Source of the DNA: Methylomonas koyamae
Lineage (GTDB): Bacteria > Pseudomonadota > Gammaproteobacteria > Methylococcales > Methylomonadaceae
Assembly (NCBI RefSeq): GCF_006483455.1
Contig: NZ_PPPU01000005.1
Span: 84,870-148,869 of the forward strand
DNA length: 64,000 nucleotides
Reading direction: 5' to 3'
Positions 38,831-47,228 of the stretch are shown piece by piece. Position 1 is the first letter of the stretch; each line of letters opens with the position of its first letter. Below the pieces are notes generated by a model. The model was given only the letters and a program-made list of their open reading frames with translations. It had not been told where the DNA came from and did no database searches. A program made the position numbers and the translations under genes.

Positions 38831-40217
38831 CGCCGCCCTCCTGAGCTGACGCCGCTCCCTGTTTTATCAATTGCATCGCCAGCAGAATCGCCAGGGCCAG
38901 TAACCCGGAATACGCTAAGGCGTAAACAGCCAAACCGAGTACCAAGTCGCTAGTCGTTAAAGTCGATACCGCCAACCACGTCGGCAAAATGTCGACCACA
39001 ATCCAAGGCTGGTCGCCGAATTCGGAGATGAACCAACCGCCAACGCTGGCCAACCAAGTAGCAGGCAATGCGTACATCGCCGACTTCAGCACCCACGGCT
39101 GCCGGCTGCCGGTCACGACACCGAAACCGGCTGTCAAAAATGTCACTAATGCCAACACACCGAACACGATCATGGCCTTATGCCCCCAATACAGGGGCGC
39201 TGCCGGCGGCAAACTGGCTTGCGCCGCCTGCTCAATTTGCGTCGGACTAGCATCGACCACACCGTCTCGCCAACGTTTCAGCAACAATCCGTAACCAAGA
39301 TCGGCTTTAGCGGCACCGAATTCCTCCCACAATTGCGCTTGCGGGTTATCGTCGCGCAATTGTTGCAACATGGCGTAAGCGCGGACACCGTTTTCGATTC
39401 GTTGCCGGTTTTGCGCCAGAATGTCGTCGGCAGGCAGGCCGTTAATTGCCATCAGCTTGCCGCGCTGAAACGAACTTTGTTTGTAAATGCCGGCGTCTCC
39501 CAACAACAAGGTAGCGACAATCGCCAGCAAGCCCAGCCCCACTGCAATGGAATACGACGGCCCAGACAACCCCGTTTCGGCCGACCTTAGCCGGTAATAG
39601 GCGCTGATAGCCAACACGAACCCGGCTGCCAACGCATAGCTGGAAAGCAAGCTATGGGCGAATTTGGCCAGCGCCACCGGATTGCATAACACGGCACGCC
39701 AGTCTGCCATCTCCATCCGCAACGCCTGCACGTCGAATTCGGCACCGACCGGATATTGCATCCAGCCGCTGGCGACCGAAAAGCCAAACAATATCAAATG
39801 GCAACCCAAGCACACCGCCAGGGTAGCGAGTAGATGCGCAAAGCCACCCAACCTGTCCCAGCCGTACAACATCCAGCCCAAAGCGTTCGCCGCCGTAAAC
39901 AAGCCAGCCAAAACTCCGACCAGCACCGGCCCGGCAAAGGCATCTCCGGCATAGTGAGCAAAATACGACCAATTGCCACCGAATTGGAACAGCATGGCCA
40001 CACTCGACGCTAGACTCAATCCGAAACTGAGTGCGAACAACTTGCCCCAAAACCGGCATAAGGTTTGGTAATCGCCCCGGCCGCCAGCCAGCCCCCAAGT
40101 TTCCAATACCAGTAAGAAAAACGATAAGCCTACCGTCAGCGGTACAAACAGAAAATGCTGTACTGCATTGATCGCAAACTGCGAGCGAGACAATTCAATA
40201 ACCGTTTCGGAAACCAT
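38823..40217 (-). CDS. cydA: cytochrome bd-type oxidase subunit I, lacking heme b595/d ligand glutamates
   Basis: The protein (464 aa) aligns end to end with CydA. His21 (E. coli H19), the b558 histidine in AKFAHSLLSSY (H186) and the methionine in HKAMIVFG (M393) are present, and the C-terminal part of the long Q-loop (KADLGYGLLLKRW) is recognisable. However, GDAFAGPVLVGVLAGLFTAA has Gly101 and Ala109 where E. coli has E99 and E107. GRQPWAIGEVLPT is GDQPWIVVDILPT, with Asp for E445, and E257 is replaced by Asn while K252 is kept. Quinol oxidation at b558 may survive, but the oxygen-reducing di-heme site looks altered. The alignment was made by eye. Confidence 0.88.
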   Translation of the reverse strand: MVSETVIELSRSQFAINAVQHFLFVPLTVGLSFFLLVLETWGLAGGRGDYQTLCRFWGKLFALSFGLSLASSVAMLFQFGGNWSYFAHYAGDAFAGPVLVGVLAGLFTAANALGWMLYGWDRLGGFAHLLATLAVCLGCHLILFGFSVASGWMQYPVGAEFDVQALRMEMADWRAVLCNPVALAKFAHSLLSSYALAAGFVLAISAYYRLRSAETGLSGPSYSIAVGLGLLAIVATLLLGDAGIYKQSSFQRGKLMAINGLPADDILAQNRQRIENGVRAYAMLQQLRDDNPQAQLWEEFGAAKADLGYGLLLKRWRDGVVDASPTQIEQAAQASLPPAAPLYWGHKAMIVFGVLALVTFLTAGFGVVTGSRQPWVLKSAMYALPATWLASVGGWFISEFGDQPWIVVDILPTWLAVSTLTTSDLVLGLAVYALAYSGLLALAILLAMQLIKQGAASAQEGGDA

Positions 40218-40380
40218 TCCTACCTCTAGGCCAAGCTCAAAATGGCGGCAATTATAAAATTATCCGCCCGTTTGTCTGCGTTTTTCTCGATCAAGTCGCA
40301 TTATATCGGCCGCCAGACCATGGAGAATAAGCGGCACTGATATACACTTTGACGGACTACGGCCGCGTTTACGACACTCC

Positions 40381-42525
40381 ATGAAGCTCCCGCCCCGCTG
40401 GATAATCGGACTGAAAATCATTGGCTTGGCGCTACTTTACGCCGGCTTGGCCAAGCTGGTATTGGCTTTTTTTTCCGACCGCGGAAACGTCACACTGATC
40501 TGGTTTCCGGCTGGCCTGGGGCTGGCAGCATTTTTGTTGAATGCCAAACATTATTGGGCCGGCGTACTGTCAGGCGCTTTCATAGCGGGTTTATTGGTCG
40601 GCGACTCGTGGACAATCTCGGCCTTTATTGCGGCCGGCAACACTCTGGAATCGTGGATTGGCGCTTGGCTCCTGCTTGGCAACCCTGGTTTTTCGATCAA
40701 ACTGCGCCACCCGAGCGACTTCGCGTGGCTGGCCGTCACCGGCGCGGTTGCCGCCTGTTTCAGTGCGCTGATCGGGCCGATGGCGTTGTTGCTGGGCGGT
40801 TATCTGACTCAAGACCAGTTGTTTCCGAGCATGCTGCATTGGTGGATGGCCGATTTGTTTGGTATCGCTTTAGTAACCCCTTGCATTCTGATTTGGCGAA
40901 AATGGCCAACTGGCTGGTTCATCGTCAAACGTCTGCCGGAAACTGCCGCCTTCTTGGCGCTGAGTTTTTTCAGCGGCCAAGCGATATTTCTGAGTTGGTG
41001 TCCGGATGTAATCAGCGGTTACGCCCGCGGGTATTGGACTTTTCTGTTTGTGGTTTGGGCGGCGGCTCGCTTCGGGCGCCACGGCGTCATGCTCCTGATT
41101 GGCATGACCGCGATCCAGTCTCTGTGGGGATTGGAGCGCCAGTGCGGCCTGTTTGCCTCCGGCGATTTGCAAGCCGGTCTGCTGAATATTTGGCTCTATT
41201 TACTGGTCCTGGCCTGTGTCGGCATTCCGTTGGCGTTAATGCTTTACGACCGCGAGCAAAAAGCCCAAGCACTGCAAGAAAGCGAAAACCGGCTGAGTTT
41301 TGCGTTGCAAACCATAGACACCGGCGCCTGGGATCTCGACCTTGAAACAGAAACCGTGATGCGCACTCCGATCCACGACCGGATTTTCGGCTACGACGAC
41401 CTGTTACCGGTCTGGACTTACCAGACCTTTCTCGGTCATGTCGTATCGACATACCGGGACACCGTCGACCAAGACTTCCGCCACGCCCGCCGCGACCGCA
41501 GCAATTGGAATTTCGAATGCAAAATCCGCCGATTGGATGGCGAAATTCGCTGGATTCGCGGTTCCGGTCGCCACCATAGCCTATACCCAAGAATGACGGG
41601 GATTATCCAGGACATCACGCTTCAAAAACTTGCCGACGAAAACCGCCAATTGGCCATGCTTTTCTACCAGAATTGCAACGAGGGGATGATGATTACCGAA
41701 GTGGATGCGACGATTGTTTCGGTCAATCCGGCTTTTAGCGAGATTACAGGCTACGAAGCGGCAGACGTCATTGGTAAAAACGCCAGTATTCTCGGTTCCG
41801 GCCGCCACGATTCCGGATTCTTTCAGGACATGTGGCAAACCATCAACAGCCTGGGCCAGTGGCACGGGGAAATTTGGAACCGTCGTAAAAACGGCGAACT
41901 ATACGTCGAACAACTCAGCATCAATACCGTTTTCGATGCCAACGGCTTGCCGCTACGCCGCATCGGCCTATTTTTCGACGTAACCCAACGCAAACTTAAC
42001 GAAGAACAATTACGCAAACAAGCCTACTTCGATCCTTTGACCGGTATCGGCAACCGCCGCATGTTTTACGACCGATTGGACCAGGAGATCAAAAAAGCTC
42101 ATCGCAGCGGCCTGTTTCTGGCATTGCTGCTGATCGACATCGACAAGTTCAAGGAGGTGAACGACCGCTTGGGCTACACAGCCGGAGACCACATTTTACG
42201 AGAAGCGGCACAACGCATCTTGCGTAGCGTCAGGGAAACCGATTTAGTCGCGCGAATGGACGGTGTGGAATTCGGGTTGATCCTGACCGATCTGGAAAAA
42301 ATCGATCATATCGAACGCATCGCCGACACGATCAGCCAAAAACTCGGCGAGCCGTTTGTGGTTGACGAGCAAGCGCAGGATTTGCAACTGTACTGCCGCA
42401 TCGGGATTGCGGTGTGTCCCGACGACGCCGACGACGCCGACCGCTTACAGCAATTCGCCGCACAAGCGCTGAAAAGCAGCGCTTCGGCCGACCATGCCTT
42501 CGCCAACATGACGGACGAAATTTAA
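40381..42525 (+). CDS. MASE1-PAS-PAS protein with degenerate GGDEF domain
   Basis: The first 290 residues are a hydrophobic MASE1 sensor of about eight helices (ALLYAGLAKLVLAFF; VTLIWFPAGLGLAAFLLNAK). Two PAS domains follow (about 300-425 and 425-545, with ITGYEAADVIGKNASILGSG), then a GGDEF-fold domain from about 555 (DPLTGIGNRRMFYDRL). The catalytic motif reads RMDGVEFG: the first glycine and the metal-binding aspartate are lost, so synthesis of c-di-GMP is unlikely. The inhibitory-site motif RETD five residues upstream is kept, which suggests a c-di-GMP receptor. The ATG has no evident Shine-Dalgarno. It is divergent from cydA across 163 bases. Confidence 0.9.
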   Translation: MKLPPRWIIGLKIIGLALLYAGLAKLVLAFFSDRGNVTLIWFPAGLGLAAFLLNAKHYWAGVLSGAFIAGLLVGDSWTISAFIAAGNTLESWIGAWLLLGNPGFSIKLRHPSDFAWLAVTGAVAACFSALIGPMALLLGGYLTQDQLFPSMLHWWMADLFGIALVTPCILIWRKWPTGWFIVKRLPETAAFLALSFFSGQAIFLSWCPDVISGYARGYWTFLFVVWAAARFGRHGVMLLIGMTAIQSLWGLERQCGLFASGDLQAGLLNIWLYLLVLACVGIPLALMLYDREQKAQALQESENRLSFALQTIDTGAWDLDLETETVMRTPIHDRIFGYDDLLPVWTYQTFLGHVVSTYRDTVDQDFRHARRDRSNWNFECKIRRLDGEIRWIRGSGRHHSLYPRMTGIIQDITLQKLADENRQLAMLFYQNCNEGMMITEVDATIVSVNPAFSEITGYEAADVIGKNASILGSGRHDSGFFQDMWQTINSLGQWHGEIWNRRKNGELYVEQLSINTVFDANGLPLRRIGLFFDVTQRKLNEEQLRKQAYFDPLTGIGNRRMFYDRLDQEIKKAHRSGLFLALLLIDIDKFKEVNDRLGYTAGDHILREAAQRILRSVRETDLVARMDGVEFGLILTDLEKIDHIERIADTISQKLGEPFVVDEQAQDLQLYCRIGIAVCPDDADDADRLQQFAAQALKSSASADHAFANMTDEI

Positions 42526-42556
42526 GCCGGAAAGCCTTGTTGACATCTAATGCGAA

Positions 42557-43831
42557 TCAGCAAATGCGCTGCTTCGGAAACTGGCAACGGAAGCGGCTAC
42601 CCCGCCCCAACTGGCTGTCGATATCCAATTTGGCATCGTGTCTTACCAACACGTGCTTGACAATGGCCAATCCCAAACCGGTACCAACGATCTTCTGGTT
42701 GCGTTTCACATCGACTCGATAAAAGCGCTCGGTAATCCTCGGGATATCGACTGCAGGGATACCCGGCCCGAAATCTTCGACTTCCAAAAACGCCCCGCCA
42801 TCGGCGCTGTCTTGCCAAACGACCTTGACGGGCGAAGTCGCCGGGGAATATTTCAACGCGTTGACCAATAGATTGCTGAAGGCACTGCGCAGCTCGGAGG
42901 CGTCACCCAGCAGGTTGGCGCCACTGGCGACATGCAATTCGACGCGGCGTTCGTCCTTTTCCAGTAAATCGCTCTCCTGACAAACCTCATGCAATAACGC
43001 GGCTACGGCTACCGACTCCGACTTCTTCTGCTTACTTTCCAACCGTGCCAAGAGCAATAAGTCGTCGATCAAAGCCTGCATGCGTTCAGTCTGGGCTGCC
43101 ATGTTTTGAAACGAGCGGCTGTAAACCCCACTGCCGCTGTCCATTTCCTGTAGCGTTTCCAGATAACCGCGCAACACGGTCAACGGCGTACGTAGTTCGT
43201 GCGAAACGTTTGCCACAAAATCGGTACGCATCCGTTCGATGTTTTTTTGCAATGTGATGTCCTGAGCCATCAACAATCGCAAACCCGAGCCGTACGGCAC
43301 GATCCCGATCTGCAAAAACATGTTTTCATTGACCGGCGACGGGATGCAAATCTTGTGGCGGTAATCCTGCTCTTTTAAATACTGGATGAACAAGGGATGA
43401 CGAACCAAATTGGGAATACGTTGACCGTTGTCGGACTTTTTCAAACCCAAAAAATCATGCGCGACTTTGTTGCTCCATTCGATTTCGCCGTAGCTGCCCA
43501 ATACGACGACCGCATCAGGTAAGGCGCCAGTGGATTTGCGAAAGCTGTCCAGCATCTTGCCCAGCTTTTTCTTACGCCGCTTCTGACTCTTCCTGATTTT
43601 ATAGACGTGATAGTAAATATCGCTCCAGATTCCTTTGAAATCGGGCTTTTCGCCTTGGCCGCCCTGGCTCAGCCAGCGTTCCAATTTATTGATGCTTGCC
43701 GTCTGGCTGATATGCAGGTAAGAAATCACGAGCAATAGCAATTCGCTCAAATGACCAACAAAGACGCTGGCCACAAAAGCCGGCACGACCAGCGCGATCG
43801 CAATGTTTCTTTCCCGCCGCCAACGCTGCAT
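42557..43831 (-). CDS. phoR: phosphate regulon sensor histidine kinase
   Basis: PhoR senses phosphate supply through the Pst transporter and phosphorylates PhoB. The 424-residue protein has an N-terminal membrane region (about 9-40), a basic linker, a PAS domain (about 97-195), the HisKA box FVANVSHELRTPLTVLRGYL with His211, and the ATPase domain with N-box NLLVNALKYSP and G-box DFGPGIP. The layout is that of PhoR. It follows phoB with a 6-base gap. Confidence 0.95.
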   Translation of the reverse strand: MQRWRRERNIAIALVVPAFVASVFVGHLSELLLLVISYLHISQTASINKLERWLSQGGQGEKPDFKGIWSDIYYHVYKIRKSQKRRKKKLGKMLDSFRKSTGALPDAVVVLGSYGEIEWSNKVAHDFLGLKKSDNGQRIPNLVRHPLFIQYLKEQDYRHKICIPSPVNENMFLQIGIVPYGSGLRLLMAQDITLQKNIERMRTDFVANVSHELRTPLTVLRGYLETLQEMDSGSGVYSRSFQNMAAQTERMQALIDDLLLLARLESKQKKSESVAVAALLHEVCQESDLLEKDERRVELHVASGANLLGDASELRSAFSNLLVNALKYSPATSPVKVVWQDSADGGAFLEVEDFGPGIPAVDIPRITERFYRVDVKRNQKIVGTGLGLAIVKHVLVRHDAKLDIDSQLGRGSRFRCQFPKQRIC

Positions 43832-43837
43832 GTAAGA

Positions 43838-44536
43838 TTAATTCGCTAAGGAAAACCGGTAACCGAAGCCGCGTACCGTTTGTATCAGTTCTTCGCGGCC
43901 GTATTCCGCCAGAATTTTGCGCAGGCGGCGGATATGCACATCCACCGTGCGTTCTTCGATGTAAACGCTACGCCCCCAAACTTGGTCCAGTAGATGGGTA
44001 CGGCTGTAGACTTTGTCTGGATTGGTCATAAAAAACTGCATCAGTCTGAACTCCGTCGGGCTGACTTCCAGGCTTCGACCGTCTATCGTCAGCTTGTGCT
44101 GCTCGGCATCCAGCGTCAAGTCGCCTATGCTCAATTGACCCGATTCGGAGAGTTTGCCGCTACGCCGCATTACGGCCTTAATCCGGGCAATCAATTCCCG
44201 GGGCGAAAAGGGTTTGGTGATGTAGTCGTCGGCGCCGATCTCCAGGCCGCGGATCTTATCCTCTTCCTCGCCGCGCGCCGTCAGCAAAATGATTGGCAGA
44301 TCCTTATAGCCAGGTTCGCTTTTCAGGCGTCTGGCCATTTCAACGCCGCTGATTCCGGGCAACATCCAATCCAGCACAATCAAATCCACCATATTATCCG
44401 CCAGACTTTCCCGCGCCTGCTCCGCACTGGCTACCGCCAACACTTTAAACGACGCTTGCTCCAACACCATCACCAGCATTTCCCTAATGGCGTCTTCGTC
44501 TTCCACAACCAGGACGTTCAAATTCGACATAGTCAT
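43838..44536 (-). CDS. phoB: phosphate regulon response regulator
   Basis: PhoB activates phosphate-starvation genes. The receiver domain has phospho-acceptor Asp56 in IVLDWMLPG and Lys108 in ITKPFSP. The C-terminal winged helix carries SPTEFRLMQFFMTNPDKVYS and EERTVDVHIRRLRKIL, as in OmpR/PhoB proteins. At 232 residues the length is normal. ATGs at 44536 and 44530 are both possible. A Pho-box-like site lies about 50 bases upstream, in keeping with the autoregulation known for this operon. Confidence 0.96.
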   Translation of the reverse strand: MTMSNLNVLVVEDEDAIREMLVMVLEQASFKVLAVASAEQARESLADNMVDLIVLDWMLPGISGVEMARRLKSEPGYKDLPIILLTARGEEEDKIRGLEIGADDYITKPFSPRELIARIKAVMRRSGKLSESGQLSIGDLTLDAEQHKLTIDGRSLEVSPTEFRLMQFFMTNPDKVYSRTHLLDQVWGRSVYIEERTVDVHIRRLRKILAEYGREELIQTVRGFGYRFSLAN

Positions 44537-44582
44537 CTTAAGTGTAATGATTCCGAGAATATGCGGAATTTAGCAGCGCTAT

Positions 44583-44600
44583 ATTACCTTTTTATGACAA
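44583..44600 (-). promoter_or_regulatory. possible Pho box upstream of phoB
   Basis: On the minus strand TTGTCAT, AAAA and AGGTAAT follow the 7-4-7 layout of the PhoB site (CTGTCAT, AT-rich spacer, CTGTCAT). The first half matches at six of seven positions, the second at four of seven. Confidence 0.4.
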
Positions 44601-44991
44601 AAAACTCGGCACCAAGCGTGCCTGAACCGACAAAGCCACAGCCAATAGCTTGAATGGAGTTCCGCCAACTTTCCGCGGGCGCATGCTGCTATTGAGCACA
44701 CCATCGACTTAGCCGCAGAGCTGAGTTCGAACCGAGCATCTGACGCTGGGAGAAAAATTGAGCCTTTTCCACCAAACACCGCCTGAAACTCCGGGCCAGG
44801 TTACTCATTAAGTTACTCCCGACCAGCTATTGGAGGTGAGGTTAAGCGGCGACAACTTAAAAACCGTTTGGCTAATAGTGTCGCTGGAGCTCTGTCTGGA
44901 ACCAACTAGCAAGCAAAGCCCATTACCCTAGACTAGGCTCTGCATAAACGCCGTCGCCACTTGAGGCTTTCGGCGGTAAGCAGGGGCAAGA
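44601..44991. other. gap between phoB and the lytic transglycosylase, no gene recognised
   Basis: The stretch contains only short frames. A 39-codon minus-strand frame (44808-44689, starting MSNLARSFRRCLVEKAQFFS) has no supporting context and could be a remnant. A weak CGCCG/CGGCG hairpin around 44950-44976 may end the transglycosylase transcript. Confidence 0.3.
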
Positions 44992-46071
44992 CTACTCTTC
45001 AGCCAAATATTGCCCCGGAGCCAGCGGTGTTTCGTAGCGCACGCCCTCCGGAAAATACGGTTCCGGATTCGAGGCAATTTCGCGTGCAGCCAGAAACTGC
45101 GCGTAATAGTTCCGGGACGCAAAACCGAATGCAGGTCCATCGTAAGTTTCCACGATTTGAGCGAAATCCCTGCCAACCTGGTTTTGAGCCCGCTTCATAC
45201 CACCGATACCGTGATTGTAAGAGGTAACCGCAGCCGGCCAGTCTCCCAGCTTTCCGTATGCATAACTCAAATATCGCGCGGCACCGTTTGCCGACGCGAA
45301 AGGATCGAAACGTTGATCGACTACACCACCGCCGGGCATAAAGGTTTTAGCGGCTGCTTTGGTGAACTGCCACATGCCGACCGCACCAGCCGAGGACTTG
45401 GCGCCCGGTTGAAATGAGGACTCAACGTGCGGCAGATAGGCCAAGTCTTCAGGCAAACCGGCATCGCGGAACACTTTTCTGAACTGCAAATCGTAACGCC
45501 CGCTAATTTCCAACCCGCGCTTAAACCGCTCACGCGTCCCGCGCTGCGAACGCACCCGAGCATCTGCACCAGCCAGCACACTGGACAAAGAACGCCCGTT
45601 GGCTTCCAGTTTCGCAATCAACAGCCTATCCCCGGGGGTCAAAGCCGCGCCGTAGCGCAATTTGCTTTCCAATCCCGCTAATTGCGCCTTCCAGTAATCA
45701 CGCCGCTGACTGATCAGATCTTTTTGTTCGACGGTCAGACCTTCCGCAACGTAACCGGGCAAGGACATGACTTCATAAATCACGTCCAAATAGCGGTCGT
45801 CGTGGAAAGCGACTTCGGAACGCTGCCAGACTGCATAGGTTTTACGCCAGAATTCCACGGCCGGCTCCAACGACGCCGGCTTCAGAAAAACCCCAGAATA
45901 GCTGGCAGGCCGGTAGCTCTGAGGCGGCGCTTGGTAAGCCTGGCGCTGCGGTACGTAATTGGGACGGGCACTGGCAATTTTATCGCGCTTGACCGGTGCG
46001 CCGCCGCCGCAAGCATTCAGTAGAATTGCCGCAACCGTCAGTAATGATATGCGCAAGAAAAGTCGATTCAT
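44992..46071 (-). CDS. lytic transglycosylase lipoprotein
   Basis: The lipoprotein signal ends LLNAC21. The N-terminal region to about 65 is a Gln/Pro/Tyr-rich linker. The SLT domain starts near residue 200: the catalytic glutamate is E217 in PHVESSFQPGAKSSAGAVGM, followed by MWQFTKAAAKTF and the RFDPFASANGAARYL and SYNHGIGGM motifs of MltD-like enzymes. It cleaves peptidoglycan glycan strands to form 1,6-anhydro ends, at the inner face of the outer membrane. No LysM repeats follow the catalytic domain, unlike MltD. At 359 residues it looks complete. Confidence 0.9.
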   Translation of the reverse strand: MNRLFLRISLLTVAAILLNACGGGAPVKRDKIASARPNYVPQRQAYQAPPQSYRPASYSGVFLKPASLEPAVEFWRKTYAVWQRSEVAFHDDRYLDVIYEVMSLPGYVAEGLTVEQKDLISQRRDYWKAQLAGLESKLRYGAALTPGDRLLIAKLEANGRSLSSVLAGADARVRSQRGTRERFKRGLEISGRYDLQFRKVFRDAGLPEDLAYLPHVESSFQPGAKSSAGAVGMWQFTKAAAKTFMPGGGVVDQRFDPFASANGAARYLSYAYGKLGDWPAAVTSYNHGIGGMKRAQNQVGRDFAQIVETYDGPAFGFASRNYYAQFLAAREIASNPEPYFPEGVRYETPLAPGQYLAEE

Positions 46072-46489
46072 TTTTGCTTTTGGATTCCGATTTAACGCTG
46101 AGAGCTCAGAGCACTGTCGTCAAGGTTATTGACCAGCATTCTTCGAATACTTTCAATAAATAATAGCGCTCATTTCGAATCGAGGTGAAGATTAAATTCG
46201 AAAATAGGCCGCATTTTTTCGCAAATGCGACAAAACGGGTTTGGCAGCAATCACTCACGCTAGAAGATCATATGCACTTGGCGTTCGTAGCGCTATCATA
46301 CAGCGGCCGGACCGACGTTCGGGGAGCAGTCAAAACACACACTTGTTACGCGCTTAAGCAGACTCGAGGCCGGAACTTTCGACCTTTTCACAGTACCCAA
46401 ACAGTGCATCTTCAGAAGTGACGACATATCGACAAAAGGTAGCTTGGATTGAGTTTATCCTCACCCGTCAGACCACCAGGAGGGATATT
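46072..46489. other. intergenic region of about 420 bases, no gene recognised
   Basis: Divergent start regions of the transglycosylase and the zinc-finger gene lie here. Composition is more AT-rich at the left end. Short frames exist on the plus strand but none has a ribosome binding site and protein-like composition. Confidence 0.3.
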
Positions 46490-46705
46490 ATGAAACCGAT
46501 TTCAAAGCCGCTAACCTTTTGCTCGCGTTGCGGTGACGACATCACGGCCGACGAATTGCGGTTTTTGCCGGATACGTCTCTGTGCGCGCTGTGCAGTAAT
46601 ATTGTTTCGGAAGCGATTGAAATTCATGCGACCAAGCAACCGAAAGCCAAAACCGTCATACGCCTCGCCCGCAAACCGAAACCAAGAACCTGTTCTCCAT
46701 TTTAA
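46490..46705 (+). CDS. small DksA/TraR-type zinc-finger protein, 71 aa
   Basis: The ATG has an excellent CAGGAGG site. Residues 10-33 (FCSRCGDDITADELRFLPDT, then SLCALC) match the DksA/TraR finger pattern CxxCGxxI-x4-Lxx-x-P-x4-CxxC, giving a four-cysteine zinc site. The N-terminus is only about nine residues, so the coiled-coil arm of DksA and the longer N-terminal helix of TraR are missing. The C-terminus is a helix followed by a basic tail (KTVIRLARKPKPR). It may act on RNA polymerase like TraR or bind nucleic acid; neither is shown. A terminator follows at 46764. Confidence 0.75.
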   Translation: MKPISKPLTFCSRCGDDITADELRFLPDTSLCALCSNIVSEAIEIHATKQPKAKTVIRLARKPKPRTCSPF

Positions 46706-46763
46706 TCCGACTCTACTGGCATACTTTCCACTGCATTCATCCGGCTAAAATCGGCATTAAAAA

Positions 46764-46800
46764 ACCGGCCCAACCGTCAAGGCTTCGGGCCGGTTTTTTA
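46764..46800. terminator. bidirectional terminator
   Basis: ACCGGCCC (46764-46771) pairs with GGGCCGGT (46787-46794), with T residues on the plus side and A residues on the other. It serves the zinc-finger gene and the convergent lipoprotein gene. Confidence 0.8.
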
Positions 46801-46807
46801 GCCAAGA

Positions 46808-47119
46808 TCACTGCTTCAGATTTTTGTAGCCTTCTTCGCTCTCGCGCATGATTTTCTGGCCTTCTTCAATCAAATTCCGCCCTTCGTCGATTTTGATCTG
46901 ACCCTCGCGCTGCATGGCCTGCCCGCGCTCGACCATTTGCTTGCCTTCCTGCCAACGACTGCCCAATTGAGCGATGCCCTGGCTGTCGCGTAGCATTTGT
47001 TCGCCAGACAAGATCTTTTCGGCGGACGCTTTCGGCGCCGGCTCGCTGGCGCAACCGCCGAGCAGTAACGCCGAAACGGGCATGATAAGGGAAACCAGCA
47101 GATAGTTGTTATTGCGCAT
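46808..47119 (-). CDS. small lipoprotein with helical EGQ-type repeats, 103 aa
   Basis: The start at 47119 has GAGG eight bases upstream. A signal peptide ends in the lipobox LLGGC (about residue 23). The mature part is one long charged helix with an imperfect repeat of about 6-7 residues around Glu-Gly-Gln (EGKQMVERGQAMQREGQIKI, then DEGRNLIEEGQKIM). This would give an extended coiled coil anchored by lipid, reminiscent of Lpp-like spacers. No family is recognised. Confidence 0.75.
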   Translation of the reverse strand: MRNNNYLLVSLIMPVSALLLGGCASEPAPKASAEKILSGEQMLRDSQGIAQLGSRWQEGKQMVERGQAMQREGQIKIDEGRNLIEEGQKIMRESEEGYKNLKQ

Positions 47120-47228
47120 GATCATGTCCTCTTGTTACGCAGTAAAAACAAAAATTAAACGGAATATTGCAAAACAGTGCGAACTGTTGCAACGGTTTTT
47201 TCAATCCACCCTCCCGCCGCCGCTTGGC

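Noticed and set aside
44700..44760. Possible tRNA fragment (GTTCGAAC)
   Set aside because: A T-loop-like string is present, but no acceptor, D or anticodon stems can be drawn around it.
44689..44808. 39-residue frame between phoB and the lytic transglycosylase
   Set aside because: Too short, without a clear ribosome binding site or conserved context.
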